28,030 bases of DNA, from the IMG/VR virus record IMGVR_UViG_3300048582_000135, positions 1 to 28,030 of that record. One strand, 5' to 3'. Below, in pieces: positions 20,826 through 28,030 of the stretch. Positions within the stretch are counted from its first letter, which is position 1. Each line of letters begins with the position of its first letter. A program made the position numbers and the translations under genes. Source of the stretch: a virus. Under the pieces are notes generated by a model. That model ran no database searches. It was not told the DNA's origin and saw only the letters and a list, made by a program, of their open reading frames with translations.

Positions 20826-21346
20826 ACGAGAACATCGACGGCCTGAAGATCCTCGGATTCAGGCATGAGCTGGAAATCATCGAGATAGCCACCGGGCGCG
20901 TGGTGGAGCGGGAAGTCAAACTCAACCGCATCCCCCAGGCCGGCATCGACTTCCTGATTCAGGCGCCATTCGGCGACGTGCCGCCCGTTGCGACGTGGTA
21001 TTGCGCGCTGTTCCGCAACAACGTGCTGCCTGACGCCAACACCTCGGCCGCCGACCTGCCCAGCGTGCTCGGTGAATTCGTGGATTACAGCGAGGCAACC
21101 CGGCCGCTGTTCGTGCGTGCATACAACAGCGCAGGGCTGATGGACAACGCAGCCAGCAAGGCCATCTTCACGCCGACCGCCGACCGAAGCATCTACGGCT
21201 CCGTGATTGTGTCCAACCCGGTCAAGGGATCGAACACCGGCCTTGTGCTGTCTGCCGTGCGGTTCTCGACCGTGAAGCAAGTGTCTGCCGGGCTGGAGGC
21301 GAAACTCGTCTGCGGCCTCACCTACATCCCAACCAACGTAATTTAA
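20822..21346 (+). CDS. Unknown virion-associated protein, 174 aa
   Basis: ATGA overlap with the previous gene. MNENIDGLKILGFRHELEII, then REVKLNRIPQAGIDFLIQAP, TWYCALFRNNVLPDANTSAA and a C-terminus VCGLTYIPTNVI. A mainly beta protein with phage-structural character (small, no catalytic motif). Pairs with the following beta-rich gene as a likely adaptor or decoration protein. Function inferred from the neighbourhood only. Confidence 0.55.
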   Translation: MNENIDGLKILGFRHELEIIEIATGRVVEREVKLNRIPQAGIDFLIQAPFGDVPPVATWYCALFRNNVLPDANTSAADLPSVLGEFVDYSEATRPLFVRAYNSAGLMDNAASKAIFTPTADRSIYGSVIVSNPVKGSNTGLVLSAVRFSTVKQVSAGLEAKLVCGLTYIPTNVI

Positions 21347-21355
21347 GGGGGTCAC

Positions 21356-21799
21356 ATGACCGTAAAACTCAGCACCGGCTTCCGTGTCGGTCAAGCAATC
21401 ACCTCGTCCATGAAAGTGCTGCTCGATGGCGGCCTTGTCAGGATTTACTCGGGCACTGTGCCGGAAACCGCCGATGCTGCCCTCGGCGGCGCCACCCTGC
21501 TCTGCGAAATCAGCGACGGCGGCACTGGCGATCCGCTGAACTGGGAAGCGACCGCGCCGGGCGGAGTGCTGTCCAAGGCCGTGTCCGAAAACTGGACTGG
21601 CAACAACGTGCTCGGCGGCACCCCAACCTTCTTCCGCTATGTGAAGGTTGCCGACACTGGCGATGCCAGCACCACAGCCGTGCGCATACAGGGCACTGCA
21701 GGCGCGCTCGGCAGTGATATGTACATCAGCACCCTGCCACTGGTACTTGCTGCTCCGCAGTCGTTCTCGCTGTTCCAGCTCGCCATCCCTGAGCAATAA
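21356..21799 (+). CDS. Unknown virion-associated beta-rich protein, 147 aa
   Basis: ATG with AAGGGGG about five bases upstream. MTVKLSTGFRVGQAITSSMK, then VLLDGGLVRIYSGTVPETAD and ALGGATLLCEISDGG, ending SLFQLAIPEQ. Rich in Gly/Thr/Ala with alternating strands, suggesting a jelly-roll-like fold. It shares character with the gene before it. Probable tail or decoration component; exact role unknown. Confidence 0.55.
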   Translation: MTVKLSTGFRVGQAITSSMKVLLDGGLVRIYSGTVPETADAALGGATLLCEISDGGTGDPLNWEATAPGGVLSKAVSENWTGNNVLGGTPTFFRYVKVADTGDASTTAVRIQGTAGALGSDMYISTLPLVLAAPQSFSLFQLAIPEQ

Positions 21800-21802
21800 G
21801 TC

Positions 21803-23656
21803 ATGGCCAACCGCATAGGCAAGCTGCCTAAGCTGGTCTATGTGCCGGCCGTGGCACCCATTGCAGCGAGAGCTGCCTACTGCGTCAATGTGACGACATA
21901 CCTGCCGTATGCCGAGGCTCCAAGAAAAGCCGACAAGATACTGACCGAGGACGACCCAGAGCTGTCGTGGGTGGACTACGCAGATGACCCTTCGGAGGCA
22001 TACATACGGTACACATACGGCTACTACCCGTATGCGCCTGCAACGATCACCAACAGGATCTGTTACCCGGCAATAACAGGCCGTTCCGGCTCACCGTCGC
22101 GCATCGACGTGCTCGACAGCTTCAGCTGGGACGCTGGCGCGAGGTCTATCGCGCCGATTCCTGAATCCGGATACTTCAGGGCAGAGCTGCCGTTCTCGCC
22201 AATTGGCACGCAGTTCGGGTTCAGCTACCGGGGCTTTGCCAGCTCCGGGCTGCCAGAAATGACGCACAGCCTTGTAGCGAGGCGGGCCTTTTACACCATC
22301 GTCGAGAGCGGTGTCGTTGTTCATGGCCCTGCTGCGCTGCCGGCTTCTGCCCAGGTTGAGTTGCGCCGCACATCTGGAGTGGTGTCGTATCGCATCAACG
22401 GAACCGAAGTCTACGAGTCAGGCACGCTATCGTCCGGCGAAACCTACGGCGCCGCCTTGCTGTACTCGACGGGCGACTTTGCTGACTCACCAGAGATAGG
22501 CGAGGTCGAGGTTCCGATTGCGTTTGCTGCCGAGTTTCCCGGGCTGGTCGCAGCCATCAGTGACGTGGCCGACTACAGCGCCGCGCTGCTTGAGGCGCCG
22601 ACGCTGCTTGTCATCGCAGTGCTGGACGCAGTTGAGGGCGACATGCAGTTCTCCGGCGTGCTCCCGGCCATGCGTGCCGGCATCAGCTCGACCGGCAGCG
22701 CCGCCTGGGTGAATGAATCGCTTCCAGCTCTGTCGCTCAGGGCCAGCCTTGGTGTGATTGAAGAGATACCCAGCCACTTCATTGCGGCACTGCCGCCGCC
22801 GATCTTCTCCGCCTCGCTGCACACTGGCGCAGAGCTGTCGCTATCCATCAGCCTGCGGCCTGCGTTTGTTGCATCCGACGACCCCAGCTATTCGTTCGTT
22901 GATTCTGAACTGTCGATGACCAGGCTGATAAGGGCGCTGGAGCCATACCTGCCAGCCGACGAGATTGATGGCAGCGAGGGAATCGTTGCGCGTGACGTGC
23001 ACACCCTTGAATCAGCCATGCTGCTGGTCGGTCTTGACTCGCTTGAGGTCGGCGGCACAGCCAGCATCACTATCATCCTTGAGCTGGCCGGGATGGATTC
23101 GCTCAGCCTGAGCGATGAAATGACGCTTGGCTCCATCGTTGAAATGCTGGCCATCGAGCAGGTTTCGATAATGAGCCACGCAGGTGCGGCCCGGCAGCAG
23201 GCGCTGCAGTATTCCGTCAACTACCTGACCGGCGCCCTGACAACCTATCAGGACTTCGATTTCACCGGCTTCACTCACCACGAAGGCGCAGCATTCGCAT
23301 GGCGCGCAGACGGCCTGTACCGCCTCGGCACTGAAGGCGAAGAGACAATGCGCCTGCTGGCCGACTTCGGCGCGACCGATTACGGCGAGGCGAAGATCAA
23401 GCACGCAGTCACCGGCTTCGTCGGGGTGCGCGCAGACGGCCAGTGCTACCTGCGCATCGCTGCAGATGACGGCATCGAGCGGGTCTACAGCCTGGCCGGC
23501 ACCGGCAACCAGCGGCGGGCCAGGCTCGCCAAGGGTGTCGAGAGCAGATTCTGGAACGTGAGGCTTGAGCTGGAAGATGCCTCGTTCGCAACGATAGATA
23601 ACATCGAGCTGGAAGTCGGTGTGGCCCAGCGCCGCAGCGCCAGCAGGAGATTCTGA
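21803..23656 (+). CDS. Large virion/tail protein with lectin-like middle domain, 617 aa
   Basis: 617 residues starting MANRIGKLPKLVYVPAVAPI. Residues ~110-235 look like a concanavalin-type sandwich: SFSWDAGARSIAPI, FGFSYRGFASSG, FYTIVESGVVVHG, VVSYRINGTEVYESGTLSSG. The central part (about 240-470) is hydrophobic and Ser/Leu-rich with repeated short ELSL/DSLSL-like segments. The C-terminal ~140 residues (DFDFTGFTHHEGAAFAWRAD, GLYRLGTEGEE, VYSLAGTGNQRRARLAKGVE) resemble the end of tail-tip proteins of other phages. Likely contacts the cell surface or forms the tail end. Weak ribosome site three bases after the previous stop. Confidence 0.6.
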   Translation: MANRIGKLPKLVYVPAVAPIAARAAYCVNVTTYLPYAEAPRKADKILTEDDPELSWVDYADDPSEAYIRYTYGYYPYAPATITNRICYPAITGRSGSPSRIDVLDSFSWDAGARSIAPIPESGYFRAELPFSPIGTQFGFSYRGFASSGLPEMTHSLVARRAFYTIVESGVVVHGPAALPASAQVELRRTSGVVSYRINGTEVYESGTLSSGETYGAALLYSTGDFADSPEIGEVEVPIAFAAEFPGLVAAISDVADYSAALLEAPTLLVIAVLDAVEGDMQFSGVLPAMRAGISSTGSAAWVNESLPALSLRASLGVIEEIPSHFIAALPPPIFSASLHTGAELSLSISLRPAFVASDDPSYSFVDSELSMTRLIRALEPYLPADEIDGSEGIVARDVHTLESAMLLVGLDSLEVGGTASITIILELAGMDSLSLSDEMTLGSIVEMLAIEQVSIMSHAGAARQQALQYSVNYLTGALTTYQDFDFTGFTHHEGAAFAWRADGLYRLGTEGEETMRLLADFGATDYGEAKIKHAVTGFVGVRADGQCYLRIAADDGIERVYSLAGTGNQRRARLAKGVESRFWNVRLELEDASFATIDNIELEVGVAQRRSASRRF

Positions 23657-23657
23657 T

Positions 23658-24593
23658 ATGCCGGGCACCATCGACGACAACATTGACAAGCTGTTCGACT
23701 TTGCCGACGCAGCGGCCAAGGACGCCAAGGAGCTGGCCAACAGGATCAGCACTTTCATTCCGAACATCGAGAAGGGCGACCTGAACTACATCGACAAAGT
23801 GCCGGACATGGCCAAGCCGCTGGCGCTGGGTGACATTCTGCAGTCGGACAACAGCAGCGAAACGCTGGAGTTCATCAATGCCGAGACAGAGGCACTGATC
23901 GACAAGTATTTCCCCGAGATAAACGGCTGCCTGCGCTACACGCCGGAGCAGTGGCTGTGCGGGATCATCACCGGACAGGAGCCGTTCGGGCTGAGCAAGG
24001 AGGTTTTCGAGGCCGTCTGGCACGAGAGCCGCGACCGCGAGTACCGCGCACGCAACAGTGCGGTTGAGCAGATCCGCTCGGAGTTCTCGCAGCGCGGATT
24101 CAGGACGCCTCCGGGCGCCATGATAAAGGCCGTTATGCTGGCGGAAGAGCGCGCATCCGATGCAATCGGCGAGGTGAATCGTGCGCAGACCGTGCGCAAC
24201 GCCGAGATAAAGCTCGACCTGCTGAAGTTCGCAGAAGAGCAGGCCATCCGGCTGAAGCTCGGCATCTTCCAGGCGATCAGCACCTATTACCGGGTTCTGA
24301 TGGATCTGCCGAACAAGGACGTGGAGGCCAGTCGCATGAAGGTCGCCGCCTACGCATCGTTCAATGAGTCAATGTCCAGCTACTACCGAGTCCAGCTTGG
24401 TTTTGAAGAGCTGCGCCTGAATGCCGCGAAGCTGCGCATGGACGGCAAGCTGGACGAGTCGCGTATCAGGGTGGCATCGCTCGACGGCTCGCGTAACGCA
24501 GCCCTTGGTCAAGCCACTCGCGCATTCGCAGACGTTGCCGCCCAGGCCGCAGGCTCTGCAGGAACGATCAACGCGAACATCGTCACCGGATAA
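23658..24593 (+). CDS. Helical virion protein, 311 aa
   Basis: ATG at 23658, AGGAG eight bases upstream; the earlier in-frame start at 23619 would overlap the previous gene. 311 residues, mostly helical: MPGTIDDNIDKLFDFADAAA at the start and a long coiled region in the second half (EVNRAQTVRNAEIKLDLLKF, AEEQAIRLKLGIFQAISTYY, ELRLNAAKLRMDGKLDESRI). Its tail is Ala/Gly-rich (DVAAQAAGSAGTINANIVTG). A W-H-E-S-R-D-R-E segment sits in the middle. It could be an ejected internal or tail-shaft protein; this is inference. Family not recognised with confidence. Confidence 0.6.
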   Translation: MPGTIDDNIDKLFDFADAAAKDAKELANRISTFIPNIEKGDLNYIDKVPDMAKPLALGDILQSDNSSETLEFINAETEALIDKYFPEINGCLRYTPEQWLCGIITGQEPFGLSKEVFEAVWHESRDREYRARNSAVEQIRSEFSQRGFRTPPGAMIKAVMLAEERASDAIGEVNRAQTVRNAEIKLDLLKFAEEQAIRLKLGIFQAISTYYRVLMDLPNKDVEASRMKVAAYASFNESMSSYYRVQLGFEELRLNAAKLRMDGKLDESRIRVASLDGSRNAALGQATRAFADVAAQAAGSAGTINANIVTG

Positions 24594-24608
24594 TCTGGAG
24601 AGCAACCA

Positions 24609-25646
24609 ATGCCACTGCCAGCGGGATCATTCGCCTACAGCGTGCGGCACACCGTCTGGGTGCCATCCTACGTCGATACAAAAAAGGTTTATCTGGACGT
24701 GCTGGGCTTGGCACGCGAGTGCCCGCCGCAGATTAACCCTGAATTTGTGCTCGGGTTTACAACGGATCACGCCTATCTGTGGTTCGGCAGCGACACGAAG
24801 CTGTGGCGCTGGAATCTTGATACTGATGAGGTCACAGAGCATTCAGCTACGCTGGGCACGGTAATCGTGCCTTCGACCGAGGTTGCGTATAAGTTCTTCG
24901 ACGCACCGAGAGACAGACTGCTTACATCTGCAGGCCTAGTTGACCTGAACACCCTGAGCGTGTCGGCGGCCGCAATCAATCGCGTCCAGTATCTGCGCGA
25001 TGTTTCATGGTCGCGTGACGGCTCTAAGTTCTACGCCGTTTACAGTTCGTCGCCGTTCATGCGCGAGTACGACACAGAGACATGGGTTTCGGTAGACAAT
25101 CCGAGAGGATTTACGGCAGATACCACCAGGATCGTTTTTTCGCCTAGCGGCGACATGGTTACTATTTCTGGCGGCATTAACTATTACTGGATAACAACTT
25201 ATTCGTACCCCGACTGGGTTGGCCTGCATTACGTCAACCATTTTTTTGGAGAGTATTACGCCGCCGAGTATTCGCCAGACGGGCAGTTACTCGCCATGTG
25301 GTATCCAGAGGGCAGCTCAGATCAGCGAGCTGGCGGTGATCCTGCGCGTGACGCCTTCCGCCTTTACTCGCTCCCCGGCCTGTCATTGCTACCGAGGCTT
25401 CCGCTTGACCCTGGATACAGCTATTGGGGCCGGTTCACTGGAAATGACAACGAGGTTGCCTTTGAGGGAAACGCTTACGAGGCAGACGGGCTTTCAGGCC
25501 AGGATACGCGCATGTTCGACGTGGATACTGGCGTGATGACGAGATCCATAATCGGGCGCATCACAAGCCTTGTAAGATCGCCGCCGCCGCCAGTCGAGGT
25601 CTATCAGTTCTGGACTTCCCGCACCAAGTCTTTCGAGGTGATCTGA
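24609..25646 (+). CDS. WD40-like beta-propeller protein, 345 aa
   Basis: ATG with GGAGAG six bases upstream. At least four blade-like repeats are visible: AYLWFGSDTKLWRWNLDTDE; VSWSRDGSKFYAVYSSSPFM then REYDTETW; IVFSPSGDMVTISGGINYYW; AEYSPDGQLLAMWYPEGSS. A fifth, GRFTGNDNEVAFEGNAYEAD, is followed by DTRMFDVDTG. S-x-D/S-G turns followed by hydrophobic strands and a W/Y-D-T closing strand are WD40/TolB-like. Propellers can bind proteins or sugars, so a receptor-contact role is plausible. The gene is visibly less GC-rich than upstream virion genes. Confidence 0.65.
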   Translation: MPLPAGSFAYSVRHTVWVPSYVDTKKVYLDVLGLARECPPQINPEFVLGFTTDHAYLWFGSDTKLWRWNLDTDEVTEHSATLGTVIVPSTEVAYKFFDAPRDRLLTSAGLVDLNTLSVSAAAINRVQYLRDVSWSRDGSKFYAVYSSSPFMREYDTETWVSVDNPRGFTADTTRIVFSPSGDMVTISGGINYYWITTYSYPDWVGLHYVNHFFGEYYAAEYSPDGQLLAMWYPEGSSDQRAGGDPARDAFRLYSLPGLSLLPRLPLDPGYSYWGRFTGNDNEVAFEGNAYEADGLSGQDTRMFDVDTGVMTRSIIGRITSLVRSPPPPVEVYQFWTSRTKSFEVI

Positions 25647-25726
25647 TGACGATTATCGCCACCGATTACAGTGGCGTGGCGCCGAGATTCTGGACAAACC
25701 GCATCCGCACGCAGGAAGCCTCCTGA
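25646..25726 (+). CDS. Very short coupled ORF, 26 aa
   Basis: ATG overlaps the propeller gene stop (TGATG) and its own TGA overlaps the next ATG (TGATG), giving MTIIATDYSGVAPRFWTNRI then RTQEAS. It fills the only space between the two large genes exactly. Either a real tiny protein or a translational bridge, or the remnant of a longer gene disrupted by cassette exchange. No domain recognisable. Confidence 0.45.
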   Translation: MTIIATDYSGVAPRFWTNRIRTQEAS

Positions 25727-27900
25727 TGGCGATGATCTTTCGCCCGACAAGCGCTGCCGCTGTGCGAACAAGGGTGTTTGCTGGGCGGCTGGCTGCAAGG
25801 ATTCGCCGCCTGAAATCGGGGGTGGCGCATGCAGTGCATGGCATCTTTCTGCTGCGGGCTGTGAAGAGAGGCGGTAACGAGATTGTTACCGTCATTGAAA
25901 CCCCCACATTCGTGTGCTCGGCGACAGGAGTTGCTCGATTCCTTGGTGTGCCATCCAACCGAAATGTATTGGTGACGTTCGACGCTTACCGGGTAACGGA
26001 CTTGGGCGCCCTTTTGTCAGGCGAGCAGAAACTAAACGATGGTGGCGCGCTGATGCCGGCCGGCTCTGTTGACATGACCCGCTCGTCGATGCCGAACGGA
26101 ACGCGAATGCAGGTCGGCGAGCTGCCCCCTTGGAGCGCCGGGCGACCCCACGACCTCACCCCTGATGTTGGGATGCAGTCTTTCAGTCGCGGGTCTATGG
26201 TTGCGTGCGTGCCATTGCCGTTGTCCGGGCATTGGTCAAACCATGTGTACTCCATGCTCGTTTTCCGGTGTACGCCGCAAATGCCGCTCGTTGCCGCGCA
26301 GAAAGATGACCCGAACTTTGTCATCCCCGAAGGGTGGCACGCCGGAACGCCGACGGGGACTGACGAGCCTGCCACCACCCTGTCCAAGCTGACCGCGATA
26401 GAGTTCAGCCAGGCCGCGATAGGTATCTTCGCGCCGGTAAAGATAGGCGCAGGTTCAGCTATAGGTGTGGCAGAGTGGGTGGAGCCAGACGGCAGCGCAA
26501 TAGGCGGCGTCTGTTCTCTTGCCGTCTTAGATCCTTCATACGTCGGAGAAGCGCCGTCTACTGGAATTAAATCGGAGCAGATAAAGTATTTCGGCTACAG
26601 CGTTACGCTCGATACGAGCGACCCAGATGCCGTAGCGGTCGGTGCTGTTCCGTGGAGCACCACGCTGACGATTGGCGATATAGCCGGCGAGCCAACCAGC
26701 ATCCCAGCATACGCATCTGGGTACGACCCCACGTTCACCTACTACGGTAACGGGTATTCCTCCAGCCCGCGCCCTGCCTTCCCGATAGAGTATTCCGCCG
26801 CCCCATACCTTGTGACCAGCGGCGCGCTCGCTGATCTTCAAATCAGTGATAACGGACTGCTCGGGCTGCCGCGCTCCGTATTCCCTGACGCAGCAGCGAC
26901 CGCGACGGGCATTGTGCGAATTAAGGTGCCGACTGCTGGAGGGCCGGTGACGCTCCCCGGAAGCAAGGCGGGGGATGGGCTTGGCGCGCCGGCTGTGTGG
27001 ACTACGCTATCTACAGTGGAGTTCACATACAACCGTGTTTTGACCGTGCTGGTTCGCGCCGGGGCAGAAGGCGTGAGCGGTCAGGTGCTGTATGAGTACC
27101 ATCAAGACCTATACAACCACCACGACGACCTGTTTGAAAAGATATGGGTGCCGTACAACGCCGTTTACGACGCAGAGGGCAGCCAGTCCCTTGTGAGCGC
27201 GCGAATAACGCGGCGGTGGGAGATAGACCCGCCGAGGCATGTGTTCGATAACCCCGCCCTCCCGTTGCTGCCTACCACCAAGTCTGCTATCAGGCCCACC
27301 CGCTACTTCCAAAATGCCAACGAGGTAGACTTTGTTTTAGTGCGCGACAACGGCGCAATTGTTAGCCTGAGCTTCGGCGCATACATGCCGTGGGTGTTTA
27401 ACAGCCGAAGGTACACTTCAACCGACCCGGATGACTCTGGGCGGCTAGAGCATATAGCTGTCGGCGATCAGTTCTGGAACCGGCCGGCCTCAAAAAGGTC
27501 TGAACCTTTTTGTCAGTACAGCGACGGCACAATCGCTGTGCTACTGACGCCAAAGGCTGATTTTATGGCAACGCTGCGCCGTATATACATCGGAATCGTC
27601 GATGTTGCGTCCAGTACGCTGATACAAATTGGGCCGCAGCTGGCGCTTCTCAATTCAGATAACTGCCCTATCATCGCGCTGTCATGCCACGAGCGCGCAG
27701 TAGAAAACGTGGGCGCCCCTGGCATTGCCGCTCACGGAAAGCTGCTGCTGTCAGTTAATAGTGGGGGCGGGCTGTTTTGTATATCGGATATTGAAACCCT
27801 AGCGTGGCTTGACGACGGGGCTTTTTGGGATGTTGAGCATTACATTGGAAACCCACTCGCCCCCGCCGACATAGGCGAGAAAATGAAGCTGGACTGGTGA
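25726..27900 (+). CDS. Large unknown virion protein, 724 aa
   Basis: 724 residues. Unusual basic N-terminus (MAMIFRPTSAAAVRTRVFAG, RLAARIRRLKSG) followed by a mainly beta protein with many Gly/Pro/Asp turns. Examples: YYGNGYSSSPRPAFPIEYSA; VLYEYHQDLYNHHDDLFEKI; VDFVLVRDNGAIVSLSFGAY; GKLLLSVNSGGGLFCISDIE. The C-terminal strands look propeller-like, as in the gene two upstream. It ends at the third late repeat. Size, beta content and position suggest a tail spike or receptor-binding component. Codon use includes many AT-ending codons, unlike the terminase/portal block. Confidence 0.55.
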   Translation: MAMIFRPTSAAAVRTRVFAGRLAARIRRLKSGVAHAVHGIFLLRAVKRGGNEIVTVIETPTFVCSATGVARFLGVPSNRNVLVTFDAYRVTDLGALLSGEQKLNDGGALMPAGSVDMTRSSMPNGTRMQVGELPPWSAGRPHDLTPDVGMQSFSRGSMVACVPLPLSGHWSNHVYSMLVFRCTPQMPLVAAQKDDPNFVIPEGWHAGTPTGTDEPATTLSKLTAIEFSQAAIGIFAPVKIGAGSAIGVAEWVEPDGSAIGGVCSLAVLDPSYVGEAPSTGIKSEQIKYFGYSVTLDTSDPDAVAVGAVPWSTTLTIGDIAGEPTSIPAYASGYDPTFTYYGNGYSSSPRPAFPIEYSAAPYLVTSGALADLQISDNGLLGLPRSVFPDAAATATGIVRIKVPTAGGPVTLPGSKAGDGLGAPAVWTTLSTVEFTYNRVLTVLVRAGAEGVSGQVLYEYHQDLYNHHDDLFEKIWVPYNAVYDAEGSQSLVSARITRRWEIDPPRHVFDNPALPLLPTTKSAIRPTRYFQNANEVDFVLVRDNGAIVSLSFGAYMPWVFNSRRYTSTDPDDSGRLEHIAVGDQFWNRPASKRSEPFCQYSDGTIAVLLTPKADFMATLRRIYIGIVDVASSTLIQIGPQLALLNSDNCPIIALSCHERAVENVGAPGIAAHGKLLLSVNSGGGLFCISDIETLAWLDDGAFWDVEHYIGNPLAPADIGEKMKLDW

Positions 27901-27926
27901 GCGGAGCGTCAATCAGTCCGACCTGA

Positions 27927-27940
27927 CCCCCTGTAGAGTT
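27927..27940 (+). promoter_or_regulatory. Late-unit repeat, copy 3 (CCCCCTGTAGAGTT)
   Basis: Third exact copy, 26 nt after the stop of the 724-aa gene and 56 nt before the next ATG. It shares 18 bp (27925-27942) with copy 2. Being ahead of a new gene after a 96-nt gap, it marks the start of a third late unit. Confidence 0.6.
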
Positions 27941-27953
27941 CGACCAGCGCAAA

Positions 27954-27990
27954 GCCCCGCAACACCATAAGCCCCACAAACAAGCGGGGC
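27954..27990 (+). repeat. Leader inverted repeat before the last gene
   Basis: GCCCCGC (27954-27960) and GCGGGGC (27984-27990) can pair across a 23-nt loop. The right arm contains the GGGG that would serve as ribosome site for the ATG at 27997, so the fold could hide it. A second GCCCC at 27971-27975 offers an alternative partner. Confidence 0.4.
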
Positions 27991-27996
27991 ACCCTC

Positions 27997-28030
27997 ATGT
28001 ACGGCATTCGTGACAAGCATTCTCAGCAGG
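27997..28030 (+). CDS. Start of an unknown late gene (cut by window end)
   Basis: ATG at 27997 opens MYGIRDKHSQQ and continues past the window. It is the first gene behind the third late repeat. No family can be assigned from 11 residues. Because no scaffold or coat gene is seen earlier, this unit is where they may lie; that is only inference. Confidence 0.4.
   Translation, partial: MYGIRDKHSQQ

Noticed and set aside
20684-21796. 370-codon minus-strand frame
   Set aside because: It mirrors three plus-strand virion genes with tight overlaps; the protein shows no recognisable fold.
19641-27900. Diversity-generating retroelement in the tail region
   Set aside because: No reverse transcriptase and no paired template/variable repeats are visible in the window.

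Overview
The window is a contiguous piece of a temperate double-stranded DNA bacteriophage, either a prophage or a free phage genome. No host housekeeping gene, rRNA, tRNA, insertion sequence or CRISPR array is visible. Base composition is GC-rich, Shine-Dalgarno sites are strong, and genes are packed with ATGA, GTGA or TGATG stop/start overlaps. The gene families (Bet/RecT, YqaJ, CII, Rha, DUF1376, DUF1367, RusA, Gp49-like, P22-type portal) fit a phage of a proteobacterium, most likely a gammaproteobacterium such as Pseudomonas or a relative. The host assignment is inference.

Layout. (1) 1-4881, minus strand: a leftward early operon holding a single-strand annealing recombination module (Bet/RecT, YqaJ exonuclease, SSB) plus small unknown genes, two of them very short ORFs read here directly from the sequence. 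It appears to start at a promoter at 4944-4972. (2) 5065-6317: the lysis/lysogeny switch, with a CI-like repressor leftward and Cro and CII rightward. The leftward and rightward promoters each overlap a similar 15-bp imperfect palindrome. (3) 6372-11411: the rightward early operon, with a Rha-type antirepressor, a DUF1376 replication protein carrying internal direct repeats that look like an origin, a possible P-like helicase loader, small zinc-binding proteins, DUF1367, a Ref-like HNH nuclease, RusA resolvase and a winged-helix protein. (4) 11420-14310: a sigma70-like promoter, five small unknown genes, a 235-nt structured non-coding gap, two helix-turn-helix genes, a Gp49-family gene and a strong terminator. 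(5) 14341-27900: late genes in two units, GIY-YIG nuclease/terminase/portal and then tail or virion proteins. A third unit begins at 27927 and leaves the window.

The most unusual feature is a 14-bp sequence, CCCCCTGTAGAGTT, present three times. Each copy sits directly ahead of a late unit (14341, 19568, 27927), with 35-59 nt to the next start codon. The first copy lies just behind the terminator that ends the preceding genes. It is the best candidate for an undescribed late-gene control element.

Other points of interest: the CI-like repressor has Arg where lambda CI has its catalytic Lys, and lacks an Ala-Gly at the expected cleavage position. Origin-like repeats lie inside the replication gene. 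The gap at 13010-13244 can fold into mutually exclusive hairpins. No recognisable scaffold or coat gene lies between the portal and the tail genes. The 24.6-27.9 kb segment is visibly less GC-rich than its neighbours and encodes a WD40-like propeller protein and a large unrecognised virion protein, probably an exchangeable host-contact cassette.
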